Assembly: GCA_022393335.1 (NCBI GenBank)
Contig: JAJEKB010020242.1
Span: 186,528-250,527, forward strand
From: Macrotrachela quadricornifera
Lineage: Eukaryota > Rotifera > Eurotatoria > Philodinida > Philodinidae
Length of the DNA: 64,000 nt
Reading direction: 5' to 3'
A program made the translations under genes and the position numbers. Position 1 is the first letter of the stretch; each line of letters starts with the position of its first letter. This document shows, piece after piece, positions 24,801 to 37,510 of this stretch. The notes beneath the pieces are model-generated. The model saw only the letters and a program-made list of their open reading frames with translations, had not been told where the DNA came from and did not search any database.

Positions 24801-26144
24801 ATTATTTGAATATTCCTATCAGGATCTTGAAGACTATCGTAGAGAAATCTTAAAAGGATCCTAATATATTAGTGGACCAAATAACCTAACCAGGAACCTG
24901 AGAAAATCTTGAATAGGATCTTGTTTGATGTTGATGTATCCTATAAAAAAGAAAGTCCAAGGATTCAAAACAGGATCCTTAGTTAAACATGACCAGATCC
25001 TGTAAGAAAGAAAATGCAAGGAATTGTAACAGGATCCTCAATTATACTTGTCAGGATCCTATTACATCAGGATTCTGAGCCGACCTGACAAGATTTCTCA
25101 AGGAACGTCCAAGATTGAGACTAGGGGTGCCCAGCAAAATGCTTCTTCGATGAAACGCTACTAAAATTTGAGGAAACGCTTTGTATCATGTTTTCGCATC
25201 ATATCGATTTAGAAGTTTGAAACTGGGGGCAAAAAAAAAGTTTTTTAATTCAGTTTAAAAGACATAAAATGTGTTTCGATTCTGAGTGAAGAACTCATAA
25301 AAAATGCGAGTTGATATCGATCAACTCATAAAAATATCTAAATTACAACATGAGAAGCATAAAGAATGTCTGTATGACAGACTTGCTACATTATATGACT
25401 TATCAATATATAAGAGATCTCTCTACGATTGTAGAGAAAAAAAACATCGAATATTTTTTGTCCTGAATATTTTTCGGTAAGATTTCTTCTTTAGGTATGC
25501 ACCTAAAACTTTTTTTATCTTTGATAAAACTGATTAGTACTTGGGAGTAGTGAACAAGTAAAAGTTTTTTACAATTGCATGAGATACTGCAAATATTTTT
25601 CTTTGCAGTGAAACATCACTGAGGTTGTTAGCTCCAGTAATGCATAGAGCGAAAGAGACAAGCAGTGTCATTGATGTTATATGACAGAACGATGAAAAAG
25701 ATGACCTTCGTGGGAATAAAATCCACACCTCCTGCTATACGGGCAGTTGTCGTAAGCCAGTTAGACTAGAAGGCGCATCTTAATCATCGTTTTGTGTCCA
25801 AGTGATTCATCATGGACGCTAACAGAGGTCCGTAGCATCTTTGGATCGCATACTAGACTTTACACAAAGAACATACCCAAAACAACCCGAAACTCAAAAT
25901 CAGTCGTTGATATTCTCTTCATGCAACTAGCTTATCACATACTTGAAAGATGCGACATATCTCAGCGGCATCCTACTTTAAAGAGAAATGTTTACACTAT
26001 CTGATACCATCTGCAGAAAACGGCTAGTACACTTTCGCTTGCAATTGTCCATGCCGACAAGACAGTCAAAACACCCAAAACTTTTTCATTGAAGTTTTGT
26101 AACACGCCTAATCCTACCCAGGCCTAATAGCTCCGCCGCCTATG
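21808..26144. mobile_element. Probable non-autonomous hAT-like DNA transposon, 4.3 kb
   Basis: The left end CATAGGCGGCGGA (21808-21820) is the exact reverse complement of the right end TCCGCCGCCTATG (26132-26144), and further in both ends carry GGGTAGG. Directly outside are ctggttct (21800-21807) and ctggctct (26145-26152), an 8-bp target-site duplication with one mismatch. Terminal repeats starting with CA and an 8-bp duplication are hallmarks of the hAT superfamily. No transposase is present: inside are only short frames (23711-23914, 25534-25728, 25792-26004) without motifs. Instead the middle, about 22440-25110, is filled with words of the type aggatcctg/aggatcttg in both orientations, including a 125-bp tandem repeat. 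So this would move only with a transposase supplied elsewhere. Confidence 0.7.
22440..22815. repeat. Tandem repeat, period about 125 bp, three copies
   Basis: The core gtgtagcc recurs at 22525, 22649 and 22774 (spacing 124 and 125), each time preceded by a form of atcctgaaag and followed by ttttaggatcttg-caggatt. Copies are diverged. They lie inside the hAT-like element and seed the wider GGATC-rich region. Confidence 0.75.
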
Positions 26145-29100
26145 CTGGCTCTATTAATGACATACACCGATTTTACGTATTTGTGGCACCTGCTACTTAA
26201 CAGATATTCACTATGAAATAGCACCATAGTACCTTCAATGCTAATTAGAATATGGCCTCAAAAATCAATTTTGTCGCCCACCTGTTCACTGTGCACGAAA
26301 GAATAAGTGCCAATGAATATTTTCGTAGCATTAAAACCGTAAATACAAGACTATCTTCTTATTGTTCCTTAAAAATGAGAAAGATGTTGAATAATCGTAA
26401 TACATTTATGAAATCTGAAGGAGATAAGCAATTTTATGGAAAATGTTACTAATAATACCTAACGGTATATCGATCTGACTCAGCCGGTGTATAATCAACA
26501 TAAAAAAAGTATGACAGAACCTAGTTTTAAATCTCAGTATAAATCAACACAAAAATTTCTATGTATGTCGAGGTGCTTAATGCGTTGTGATCCATTATAC
26601 ATTTATTAAACGAACGTGTACAGTAAATTAAACTGACAGTTAAATCAATAGTGAAAGAAAAAAAACAAGAATAATAAATCGAAGAAAATAAATAGAAACA
26701 TGAGATAATTAATTAATCAATAGTAACAAAATAAGGATAATACTTCGCATTGGTTAAGAAAGAAACTTATTCAAAATGAAAAAAATAAGGTTGAATGACT
26801 ACCTTGTAGTTTCATGTTTAGACTTCATACTTGAGTTGATTTTATCTACAATAGAAGGATTCTCACTTGAAAATTCTTGAGGTTTGAGTGCATAATGTCA
26901 ACATTTATTACATGTCGCTTTGCCGTTCAAATTGCCTTTTTTTTTACAAAAGCATTGGATGATGCGAGTGAATTACAGAGTAATTCAAAGCAAATTATTT
27001 ATAAAATAATTCAGTTTCGTCTACTTAAGTCTATAGTGATAACGAACGCATGCACAGGCCATCTTTCTGACTGAGGCTAAGGATGAGCGCACACACAACT
27101 TTGAATTTCTACCTTTAAATTCATGCCGTGCATGTTAAATTATTAACGGAAATGTGCAGGTATTTCGATTTCTGTGTCTCGCACTCTTATCTTTGCAATA
27201 TCTCATAAACAATAGACTGTTTACTACTGTTCGTTAGTTTGATGCAATTTGATCGGCTCAGACATATTAATGAAGAACTATATAGATACTCATGGAATTT
27301 AGAGTTGGTTTCTTCATCCGTGGTTACCTTTTTAAAGCTTTTTCTCGAATATTATTATTCATTATATAGTAAGGAAAATAAGAAAATCAGTCTCAAATTC
27401 TAAATGTTGTTATATGATCAGTGTCAGTCCACTTGTTTGGAAAAATATTTATAAGTATTAAAACTAACAATGCATTCAAATTTGCCATTCTCGATTACTC
27501 ATGATCTTATTTTCTATAAAACCACTATTAATATTAACTCATGTATTTAATTAGAATCACTACTACTATTATTGAATAGTAGATTTAAACTCTCAAGGCG
27601 AAGGAAGCGAAATTCCTGGAGTGTGTACTTTCCACTATATTGTTCTGTGCTTCACTGTACTTCCACTATAATCCACTTTACTCCCATTTTACTCCATGAG
27701 TACGGAATTCTCAATTTTTCCTGTTTGGTCGGATTTTAATATTATAGAAAAAATTGATTTAATTTACATAAGAAAAAAATTTCTGACGAAGGAAACTTAT
27801 AAATTATAATATTGAATTTTTCTTTTTGTTCTGTGACCAATCATATAAAGTTCCCGAACTGAAAAAATTTGTGTATTATAATATAGACTGTCAACCGTCT
27901 ATTATCTTCAATCGTATAATGAACGTAGAAGTAATACTATTGCTATCGCATCAGGACTTCTCTCTAGTCCTGCGTACTTTATTGTCTTGAACAAACATAC
28001 TCATAAACCGTTAAACACATTGTAATACTTTTTCAATGTAAAACTTCTTGGATCTTGTGGATTATTACCCATCATTTTTCAAAAATATTATTTTTAGAAT
28101 TTTTTTCTACACTTTGTTGGATCAAAATAAAACTATTTTTGCCCTCACCGTCACCCACACACCTTGTATTTACCTCCCCCCCCCACATATTTACCGTCAT
28201 CAATGGGAAAAAATTCTAAAAATAATATTTTTGAAAAATGATGGGTTATAACCCACAAGATCCGAATTTCTTTCAGAGGTAATCGATCTAGTCACTGATG
28301 TTTTCTGATTGCTTTGTATTGGCAAACTTAAAGGTATTTTCTGCGATGTAATTCTTTGTCTCTGAAAAAAGAATATTTAATTGAACAGTTAGCAAAGCTG
28401 ACAAACCTATGAATATTTGCCATAAGTTTTATCATCTTTACTGTTTGACCATTAACTATGAAGAGGAAAAACTCATAATATGTACATAGTGCGCAAGATA
28501 AGACTTTTCTATTATTATTTAATTGAAAGGATCGATCATCTGCATATCATAATAAAAAATTGTTACCTTTTCTCTTTCATAATATACATCCTCAAAAACT
28601 TACATAGAGTATGAATACTTTTCAGAATATTGACTATAAGCATCCTAAAAGTCAAATACATTAGTGCAAGCTCCCTATCAGCACATAATATTTTCAAATT
28701 GTTAGTTTTGGCGATGAAAGTAATAATTTAATCCGAACATAACCAGTCTTCTTGATGAACAGTAAAAAAAGAATCTTCATTGCAAGCGTTATTCTTATAA
28801 TCATCCGGAAGTCTCTGTAGTTTTTATATTTTTAAACACTAAATAGGTATTTATAGAGATACCATATTTATCAGGAAAAAACATTGATGATATTCAACAT
28901 GTGACAATCGACTAAGTAATAACAGTTCGTTCTTTTTCTTTATATGAAGAACGTAAAAAATTCTAATTAGTTTTTTATCTCATCTAATAACTGCTACATT
29001 TTCATATTAACAAACCTTACTGTGTAAATGTAACCAACCATATACTTGTGTATGATTATATTTATTAAAGTATATATCGTCATCCACATATACATACACT

Positions 29101-32100
29101 TGATTAGTCATCATATGCATCATGGACGATGCCTTTATATACATATGCACACCGATGAAATCGTATATTGGATATATTAAAATGAACAAGGTAAGAATAA
29201 GTACAAAAAATGCATGTAGCTAACTGAAATGAGGAAGCTTTCTAATAACAGAGTTGTATTCTGTTTTTGTTTGTGCTTTTGCATTTAATTGTCTCTTTGC
29301 GGTAGACTCAACAATGAGTAATAGTCAAAGTAAAAAAAATCGCACTTTTGCACTTTAACGTACTTTAACACGGTTCACATGCTTTCACGACCCATGGATA
29401 TAACTAATACCGATTTCTGCAACCGATGCCAATGAAACACTCATATTGGTGAGTTGGATGAATTTTTGATAATATTAGCAAAATTACAGGCATGTATTGG
29501 TAAAAATCCAACTAACGGACTTTTGGCTACCTGTTTTTACGTGGTATATTCAGTTTGAGTAACGTCGTTATTTGGCTTTTTGGTTAACATCAGCTAGTGC
29601 CATGGCGTTTGTTTACATCTTCGTCTAGGTTTATCCTTTCCACTCCCCCTTAACTTTATGTGTATATTTCTGTGCCATCCACAGCATGAAGAATGCCATT
29701 GTACTGATTTTCTTATAGCCTTATATATATATACGTTATCCATCAGTATTCTTGCCTGATTTGACATCGCGTGTTTGTTAGTGTTTTAAAACTCTTATCG
29801 GTAAGAACAGTACCATATATTTCGACTTTCGCTTTTTTATGTATTTTTCTTCCAAGACCACCTTAGAAGACGATGTATATTTGAGTTTTCACATCACTCT
29901 CGACGGGACCATTGTTGTTTATTTGGTTGCTAATATAGGTACATTTTCTTATTACTCGCATAAATGCGATCAACTGCGTTTCTATTTTAGGGTATCTGGC
30001 CTATTCCCTGCCAAACATTATTACACTGAAAAAAATAGGTGCAGTGCAAAACTTGAAAAAGCATTCAAAATCCTTATTAGATTTTGTAGAAACATGCAAA
30101 TCTCTTTCAAGTTATTTTAAAATTTCAAAAAATCCTCTTAAATTTTGAAGATTTCCTTAGGTATGCTATCGCAACTATTTTTCTTGGATGTAGATTGCTG
30201 CCACATGTGCATGTTTCTACGTCAGCAGCACAAAGGCCAATGTTGAGTGTAAAGCTTGATTTAGAAAACGAACTCGAATAATTTGTTCGTCGGATTATAT
30301 TCATGGTTGAATTTCGTTCATTTAAGATAGATCAGCAAAGCGATTTTTACAGAAAAAAAGTTCCAACATTTGAGTTTTGCCTTACGAAACAGTAGTTAAG
30401 TTTAAATCATTCAGTGTAGAAATCCGTCAGTCGATATGCATGATTTATGTGAATGGTAAAGATCATCGATACTAAGCATTAATAAATTCGACTGATTCTA
30501 TCGATAATCAACATGGATTGTCGCAATACTTATGTTTTTCAGTCAACATTGTCGATCCATTTTTATGAGTATTATCGAACTCATTTTCATTCGATTCGCT
30601 GCTAATCATCTTCCTAGCTTTGGTATTGATAACCCTACAATCACTAAATTGATGATTCTTCTAAAGTGGATCGTTTCTCATTTGTTGAAAAAAGAACCAA
30701 GATTGAACAAATGAATGTTAACAATTGATTGATATAACACTCGACGCTATTTTCTCACAACAAATTCCATCTTAATAAATTTCTATTTGATTTTCCAAGC
30801 ACACATCGTTGATTGATCTTTATTTTTATATCCGATGATTTCATTGATCAGTTTCGGTTTCAATCCACCAATAACTTCTAAACGAATTCAACCTATTTGT
30901 AGACATCGTTGAAATACACATCAAGAAATGAACGAAAGAATACTAGCCGAATATCTTCAAGATATACGTACCCATGAGAAATGTTAAACTGTCCTAAAAT
31001 ATCACAAGATCGGATTTCTTATAGATTTAAAGAGATAACATTTCAAACATTTAAGAGTAATTCAGCTTGCGTGGATGTACTCCCAATTTATATCTATAGT
31101 ACATGAATTTGATCTGCTCTACTCTTTATATTAAGTCTATCACTTCGAGTCCTACATGTTTTCTTGGCTGTGACAGTTTCAAGTCTTGTGTTACTGTCTC
31201 TAATGTGATAGGTTGATCAATACATCTAAATGTATATCAATACGATCTGTCATTATTGTGCACAAGATTCCTGTTATGTTGTTTATGCTTGCCTTTTCTT
31301 TGTTAATCAATTTCAAAATCAGTATATTCCACCAGAATCAATCATAGCCATTCAATAAAAATAAAAAACTACTGCATTAAAAAACAAGCATCTCCATTTT
31401 CAAAACTTCCAGACTGTAAAAGAATTGTTTTTTATAGTTCCTAAAAGAAATCATCCATTTAATCATATTCTAAAATACTGTATCCACTTGTTTCGTTTTT
31501 ATCTATACTTATCAATGATAAGACTTTCTTTGCATAATTCAATTGCTGAATTTTATTCAAATGAAGATTAAATCAATATTTTACATTACTTACGTGAAGA
31601 TAACCAACGATAAAAGAGAAAAAAAAATATTTACCGTTTGCTATTGCTGTTTTTTGACAACTGTTTCTGAGTGTTTAAGAGCAAATAAAATCAATCATTA
31701 TAGGGTGATGTCGTGTGACTGATCAACTGGAAAGAAGAAGAAAAATATGTGCATACTCCACACATATATTTAAATGTTTTTTTCTATTTAGACAGATGAT
31801 GAGATAGTCATAACTTCAAGTTACACCTGTTGATGACGTTAATAGACATCAATGATTGCCATGGTGCATAGAATGATAAACAATATCGAATGAAGAAGGA
31901 TACTTACTTGTATCTTCAAATGAAAATGTTACATCATCATATTAATGATAATAGTCCATTTAATCTTTATATTCAAGACGTTGATATGAAGCAGAAGTGA
32001 GTCTTATTATGAGGTAGAGATAATGTATACTGCATATTGTGACTTGGAAGTATTTCAATTTCTCGTCCTTCATCTTTTTTTGAATAACATCAACGAAAAG

Positions 32101-33968
32101 ATATCGATATTTACCAAAATCAAAATAGATTAATTACATACTTGAATGATTGTGATTTTCTTTATGATATCAGTTTAGTGAAGAAAACTTTATCTAAACA
32201 ACAAGGTTAATTCTTTTCATCTTGTACATTTTTTGTTAATATAGAAATGAATACATTTGTTTTTAAATGTACATGAAGAAATCGTGCTGTATCGTACTGT
32301 TTGTCAAAAAAATTTACAAAAATAAAAGTGAACAAATTACACATCTAAGTTGTCCATTGAATAGACCATCATTGATACTGAGAATTTATTTATTTCTTCT
32401 ACACGTCACTCAATTTTGATTCAAATTAGCTTTTTATAGAATAATCATCGACAAATTCTGTAGATTATGCAAAATTACACACAAAGATTACCAAGAAACT
32501 CATTGGTGTTAGTGGAAAATACCAATGAGAGAAAAAAAAATGATAAAATTTTATAATCAAATGGTTGAGTTCTTCTCCTGACATTAATAATACAATATTA
32601 GTAAAATAATCCGATAAAGTGTATGAAAGCATACTTCATCAAAACGTTAAAATCTATTCATAACTGCCATATTCACAAATTAAAGCAATCGATCAAATAT
32701 GTCAACAAGTCAAGATAATGAGAATATGTCCAATAAATATTATATTTGAAAGAAACTGAATCGATATATAAAACACCTGGAAGATTATCTATTATAATAT
32801 ACCATAAGAAGTTAAAAAGTATTTGCATCTTTAACGAAAATAAATTTTCTTTTAGCTAGTGATAATACATTTGTATTCTTATAACTTATAGAAATTATAT
32901 TTCAGAAATATTAAACAATAAAAATTTGTATGTCCATGAGAGCAAAAGACGAATAAGATGACTAGTCTAAATTATCGAAGCAAAGCAGTGAAAATTAGAT
33001 TCGAACATACTACATATACTTTGTGCTACATACCTAACTTAGCAAACAGTTGAACTATATAATATTATTTAATTTAACTTATTAATTTATTTACTAAGAG
33101 ATTATTTAATGATGTATATCTAGTTAATATAATTTCTTTTCTTTTTTTATTCTAATCTGTATGATAAAAATAGTTAAAGACAAAGACAAATCGAAGTTAA
33201 TGATTTATTAATATTTCAAATTAAATAAAAACATTTTTTATAATCAATAATGGATAAATAAACTACATTATTTTAAAATGTCAGATAATAAAACAGTCAT
33301 GTTTTTCATAATACAAGTTTGACATTTTGTTATTCTTAGATTATAAATTTAAAATAAAGTCAATCATAATGCTATAAAGTTATTGCTTTTTTAATCTTAA
33401 ATAATAAGTTTTGCCATAGAGACATGAAGAGATTGAATGTTTTTTGAAGATCAAGACATTGAGATTTTGAATGAGTTGACGATGATGGATGAAGAATGTT
33501 GTGTGTAATAAGAGTTTCACGAGCAAGAGGTTTGATGATTGGCGGCTGTCTGGGAAAAAAATAATCTTTCTATCACGTACAATTCTGACATCAATAAATA
33601 TGAGACAAGTTAATAAACAAGAGATTATAAAATTCATTAGCTATTAGACTTTAATAGTTTGCTTAAATACAAAAACTGAAATTTGTAAATAATACCATTA
33701 TGCGAGTAAAGCATTTTAAATAAAAACATAAATATATTCATATATTTTATCTACCGTGATTGATTTCAAACGATGATTTGAACGAATGTCTTTCGTTACA
33801 TTTAAAAGGTTTATTCATAAGATAACAATTTTTTTTTTCTTTTTGTAATTATTTCGCACATTCCAATCTTAACAAAAATTCTCATGTCAACTGTAACATA
33901 TATATATTTTTTTTTTAGATTGTTATACATTAAGACGCTTATAGTAACGCAAACCAATACCGATTCAC
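26145..33968. other. Gene-poor region, about 7.8 kb
   Basis: No gene recognised on either strand; short open frames (for example 29839-30120, 30532-30714, 33380-33637 minus) show no motifs. Apart from the inverted repeat at 28050-28263 it is plain AT-rich sequence, with 32900-33400 the most AT-rich part. Confidence 0.5.
28050..28263. repeat. Inverted repeat, arms about 56 bp (MITE-like)
   Basis: The left arm starts at 28050 (ggatcttgtgg...) and runs to about 28105; the right arm 28208-28263 ends in cccacaagatcc. The arms match almost base for base, including the inner attatttttagaattttt. The 102-bp centre carries a run of nine or more C. No coding content. The size of 214 bp fits a small MITE. 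Confidence 0.8.
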
Positions 33969-35201
33969 ATGGATCCACAATCATCATTGCTATCATATTC
34001 AACTGTAAGTAATGAAATTAACATAAGTTACATCTCAATGTTAGTAATTTATCTTTTACTTTAACTATCAAATATTGGTTTATATTGGAAAATTGTTTAT
34101 TTTCTATAGAGTGATCTCCATCAATCATTACTTACGACATGGAGAATTCAAACACATTTAATACATCGAATAAAATCAATAAAAATATATAAAAAAACCT
34201 TATGTTGTTCAATTTTATATGTTTTTTTAATATTTATGGGTATTATAGCAAAATATAATGGTATTACACTTACATTATGGGGTGCTTCTTTAGAAAATGA
34301 TTTAGAATATCTTAAATCTATAGATATTTCTGTTTTAAAAGGATTTATAAAAAATCATCATGTAAATGGAACATGTGCTATTATTGTTCGAAAAAATAAA
34401 GGTCGATTAGGAAATAAAATGTTTATGTATGCAACTGCATACAGTTTTGCACGTAAACGTAATTGTTGTATGCATTATCATGCTGAAGATTTAAATGAAC
34501 TTCGTCAAATATTTTCATTAAATAAATCAAATGTATGCCTTATATCGGATAAAGATTTTACAAAATTAAAAAATATTCCACGTGCTAATAATGGTGGTTG
34601 TACATTTTATTTTGATTTAATATACAATGTATCTAATAAATCAATTGAATTAACAGGTTATTGGCAAAGTTATCGTTATTTTATTGATTATGAACAAGAA
34701 ATTCGTAATCAATTTATATTTAATGATACTATATTATCAACAGCAACATCATATATATTTCATCAAAATACTAAAAATCGTACACTTATTGGTGTTCATA
34801 TTCGTCGTGGGGATTTTCTTTCATTTAGACATAATATTATTGGAGGAGTATCAGCATCATCTATTGAGTATATTCATAATGGAATGAATTATTTTACTGA
34901 AAAATACTTAAATCCACTTTTTATTGTTGTTAGTGATGATAAATTATGGTGTGAAAAGACTTTAGAATTAAGAAATGATGTGATTATTACACCTTCGAAT
35001 TTCTCAGCAGCAGATGATCTAGCTGTATTGACATTATGTGATCATAATCTTATTACAACAGGTACTTATAGTTGGTGGGCTGGTTATTTTGCTAAAGGTG
35101 AAGTAATTTACGATAAAAGTTATCCAAGAAAACATAGTTTACTTTCATGGAATTGTCAAAAGAATGATTACATTCCGCCAGGATTTAAATCTTTAACATA
35201 G
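33969..35201 (+). CDS. Galactoside alpha-1,2-fucosyltransferase (GT11 family)
   Basis: Two exons, 33969-34004 and 34110-35201, give 375 aa. Family GT11 (FUT1/FUT2) transfers fucose from GDP-fucose to the 2-OH of galactose in the Golgi. The first exon and start of the second encode a cytoplasmic tail and one helix (LCCSILYVFLIFMGIIA, about residues 42-58), so a type II Golgi protein as expected. The signatures are GRLGNKMFMYATAYSFA (donor-site GxGN region), ELTGYWQS, GVHIRRGDF (the GT11 HxRRGD motif) and TGTYSWWAGYFA near the C-terminus. Choosing the upstream exon matters: the frame opening at 34236 alone would lack the tail and half the helix. Third codon positions are almost all A or T. Substrate specificity is not visible. 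Confidence 0.9.
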
Positions 35202-35726
35202 AAAATGATATGAAGGCAATCTATACTTACAAAATGAATTCATTCATAGAAGATTTAGCAAGAACAGTATATATGAACTAAAAATACAATATTTTATTTG
35301 TTTTGTATTTTTAAAGAATTTTTTGATAAATGAAGCTAAAATAAAAAAGATGAGCTTGTAAATGAACTCAATATTTTGACAAGATCACCATATATAATAC
35401 TGAAACGTACACAATACAATGGATGCTGTTCGCATTCTCTTAGAACTGATTCATGTTCACCTCTACACTATACATCCAATTCCGGTGAGCATGAGAATGA
35501 AGGATCTCTGAATTTGTATTAAACTCAACAAAGACTTTTGAAAGTGATCTATAAGGACGTCGCTTCTTAATAGATCACCTATATTTAAAAAAATAAATTC
35601 CACAGAAAAATAATAATAATATCTAAATCTAAAACCCTTCATAATTTATTGTGATCTATTTTCTACATAAGTGATAAGTTTGATAATAGTTCTCTTGGAT
35701 AGAATCTTTAAAGATTAGTTATAGTA

Positions 35727-35854
35727 TTAAACTTGAAAGTTAAATTCAACTATTCTTCAGAGAGTTCTGCTCACATCTTAATCTATGCTCCTTTTAAGTG
35801 TGAGAGCTTGATTACTTCAAAACTAGAATAGTTGAATTTAACTTTCAAGTTTAA
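35727..35854. repeat. Perfect 30-bp inverted repeat with inner hairpin
   Basis: Arm 35727-35756 is the exact reverse complement of 35825-35854. Within the 68-base centre, gctcacatctta and taagtgtgagagc can pair again, so a single-stranded form could make one long hairpin of about 128 nt. Confidence 0.8.
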
Positions 35855-36779
35855 CATATATTACTAATTTGTGGATAGTAACATCCATTATATGTAGGAT
35901 TAACTCCAGAAGTGTATTCTTATTGATTCATCGAGTTGACGATGAATTGTGATAATAATGCAGTAGAGTATCTAAGAAAAGCGTATGGATTGGTGCTTTC
36001 AAAAGCCAATGAGTTTGAGGTGCATCAACACTATTCAACATCTGTATGAATATTTTATGATACTCATAGGCAAAGTCTTCATTTGTATCACTTAGAAGTG
36101 ATTATCAATTAGGGTCATTCTGTAGACAAATCGTTCTCCTCTATTAAAATTATGCATCTTCAATTTCTCACCAGACTAAAAATCAGCAGCTCGAGACGTT
36201 TACTAATCGTCTCTGATCTCTATATAAATGTAGTATACCACAACAAGAAACCTGTTGCCCTGAAATCATAAGTATTCAACTCTTGCCGTGGAGCTGAGTC
36301 ATTAATAATTAATGATCATATCTGTTCTAACAAGCGTATTCCTAAACATGATAAACAGCCACAAAAATTTTCATCCTTCAAGTTATATTGACATCCTTCT
36401 TACTGTGTTTAAAAAGAGAATCTTGACTGAACAATCACTTAAGCTTTATAGAAAATATAATACACTATAGTTAGTTTGCCCACAAAAGCTCATATATTGA
36501 GTTGGTAAGAAATTTTTTGTGTTTTTTTTTTGAATTGTCTAAAAAACTTGCAAAACATCAAGAAGTTTTCACACTTGGAATATACAAAGGGAGCACAAAT
36601 ATCTTGCAAGTAACAACGAAACTATTAATAAAGAAACTGGTTTCAGATTAGAAATGGAGATTTCTCATAGAGAGTTCTGACTGATTGTACTTCATGAATT
36701 TCGTTCGAGTCGCAGAGTGACGAAAGTAGCAGGCAACGATTTATGAATGGTAATTTCGAACTTAGCAATTCATCTGTCC

Positions 36780-37030
36780 TCGTTTGAATCAAACATTAGA
36801 GAACAAAGATCGATAAGAGGTCTTCAAATGCACTTTTATTGATATACAATACATTATGTACTAGTAGTTCATGATGGTACGACGGCAGATTTTCCATAAC
36901 TCCTTCACTTTGCAATTTTGTAACTATTCGTGATTGCTAGTTTCCCCACAAAAATGGCTCCGGCTCTGAATCAAATGATAGAGAACAAAGGTCTACAATG
37001 GTCTCTACGATACTTTTATCCAGATACAGG
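36780..37030. repeat. Degenerate direct repeat pair, related to the element at 43.5-44.5 kb
   Basis: Two stretches starting gaatcaaacattagagaac (36786) and gaatcaaatgatagagaac (36969) share the following aaaggtc-type sequence and acttttat. The second is preceded by aaatggctccggctctgaatc, like aaatgtctccagttctgaatc at about 44344. So these look like pieces of one dispersed repeat family. Confidence 0.5.
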
Positions 37031-37510
37031 ATGAGTCATGAATATCTATATTAAGGCTTAAGCAAATAAGCTGAGTTTTTTTTATCAATAATAGAGGTAT
37101 GTTCAAGATTTATTGGTATACAGTAAATTCTGTATTTATTATATCGCGGATACATAAAATCTATTTCAATAGCTCATAATCTCACTATAGTTTTGATCAT
37201 TTTTATGTAGAACATTGAAGTGAAACTATCTATATGTATGGAAGATCATGAAACGTTTGGATTACGATGAAAATAAGATATTCAAAGAAAAATAAATAGA
37301 TTAAATTAGTTAGAATCAAAATATTGAACAAATTTAAAGAGAAAGTGCATTTGTGTCCGTACAGTTGCGTAAAACAAGCAACAAGTTTTTTCCCCAGTGT
37401 TTTTTTTTTCGTTCTGTTTTCATTACTCATAAAATCGACTGATCATAAAAGAAACGAAAGAGTTGGCAAGCAATACAGCACACGTGAAGGTAATTTTTAA
37501 TACTATTATA

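Larger units (their letters stand above)
35202..37510. other. Intergenic, about 2.3 kb, with hairpin and dispersed repeat
   Basis: No gene recognised. It contains a perfect 30-bp inverted repeat (35727-35854) and a degenerate repeat pair (36780-37030) related to the fold-back element at 43520-44491. Confidence 0.5.

Noticed and set aside
29839..30120. 93-codon frame in the gene-poor region
   Set aside because: Phe/Tyr/Ser-rich AT-driven composition, no motif, no good neighbouring exons.
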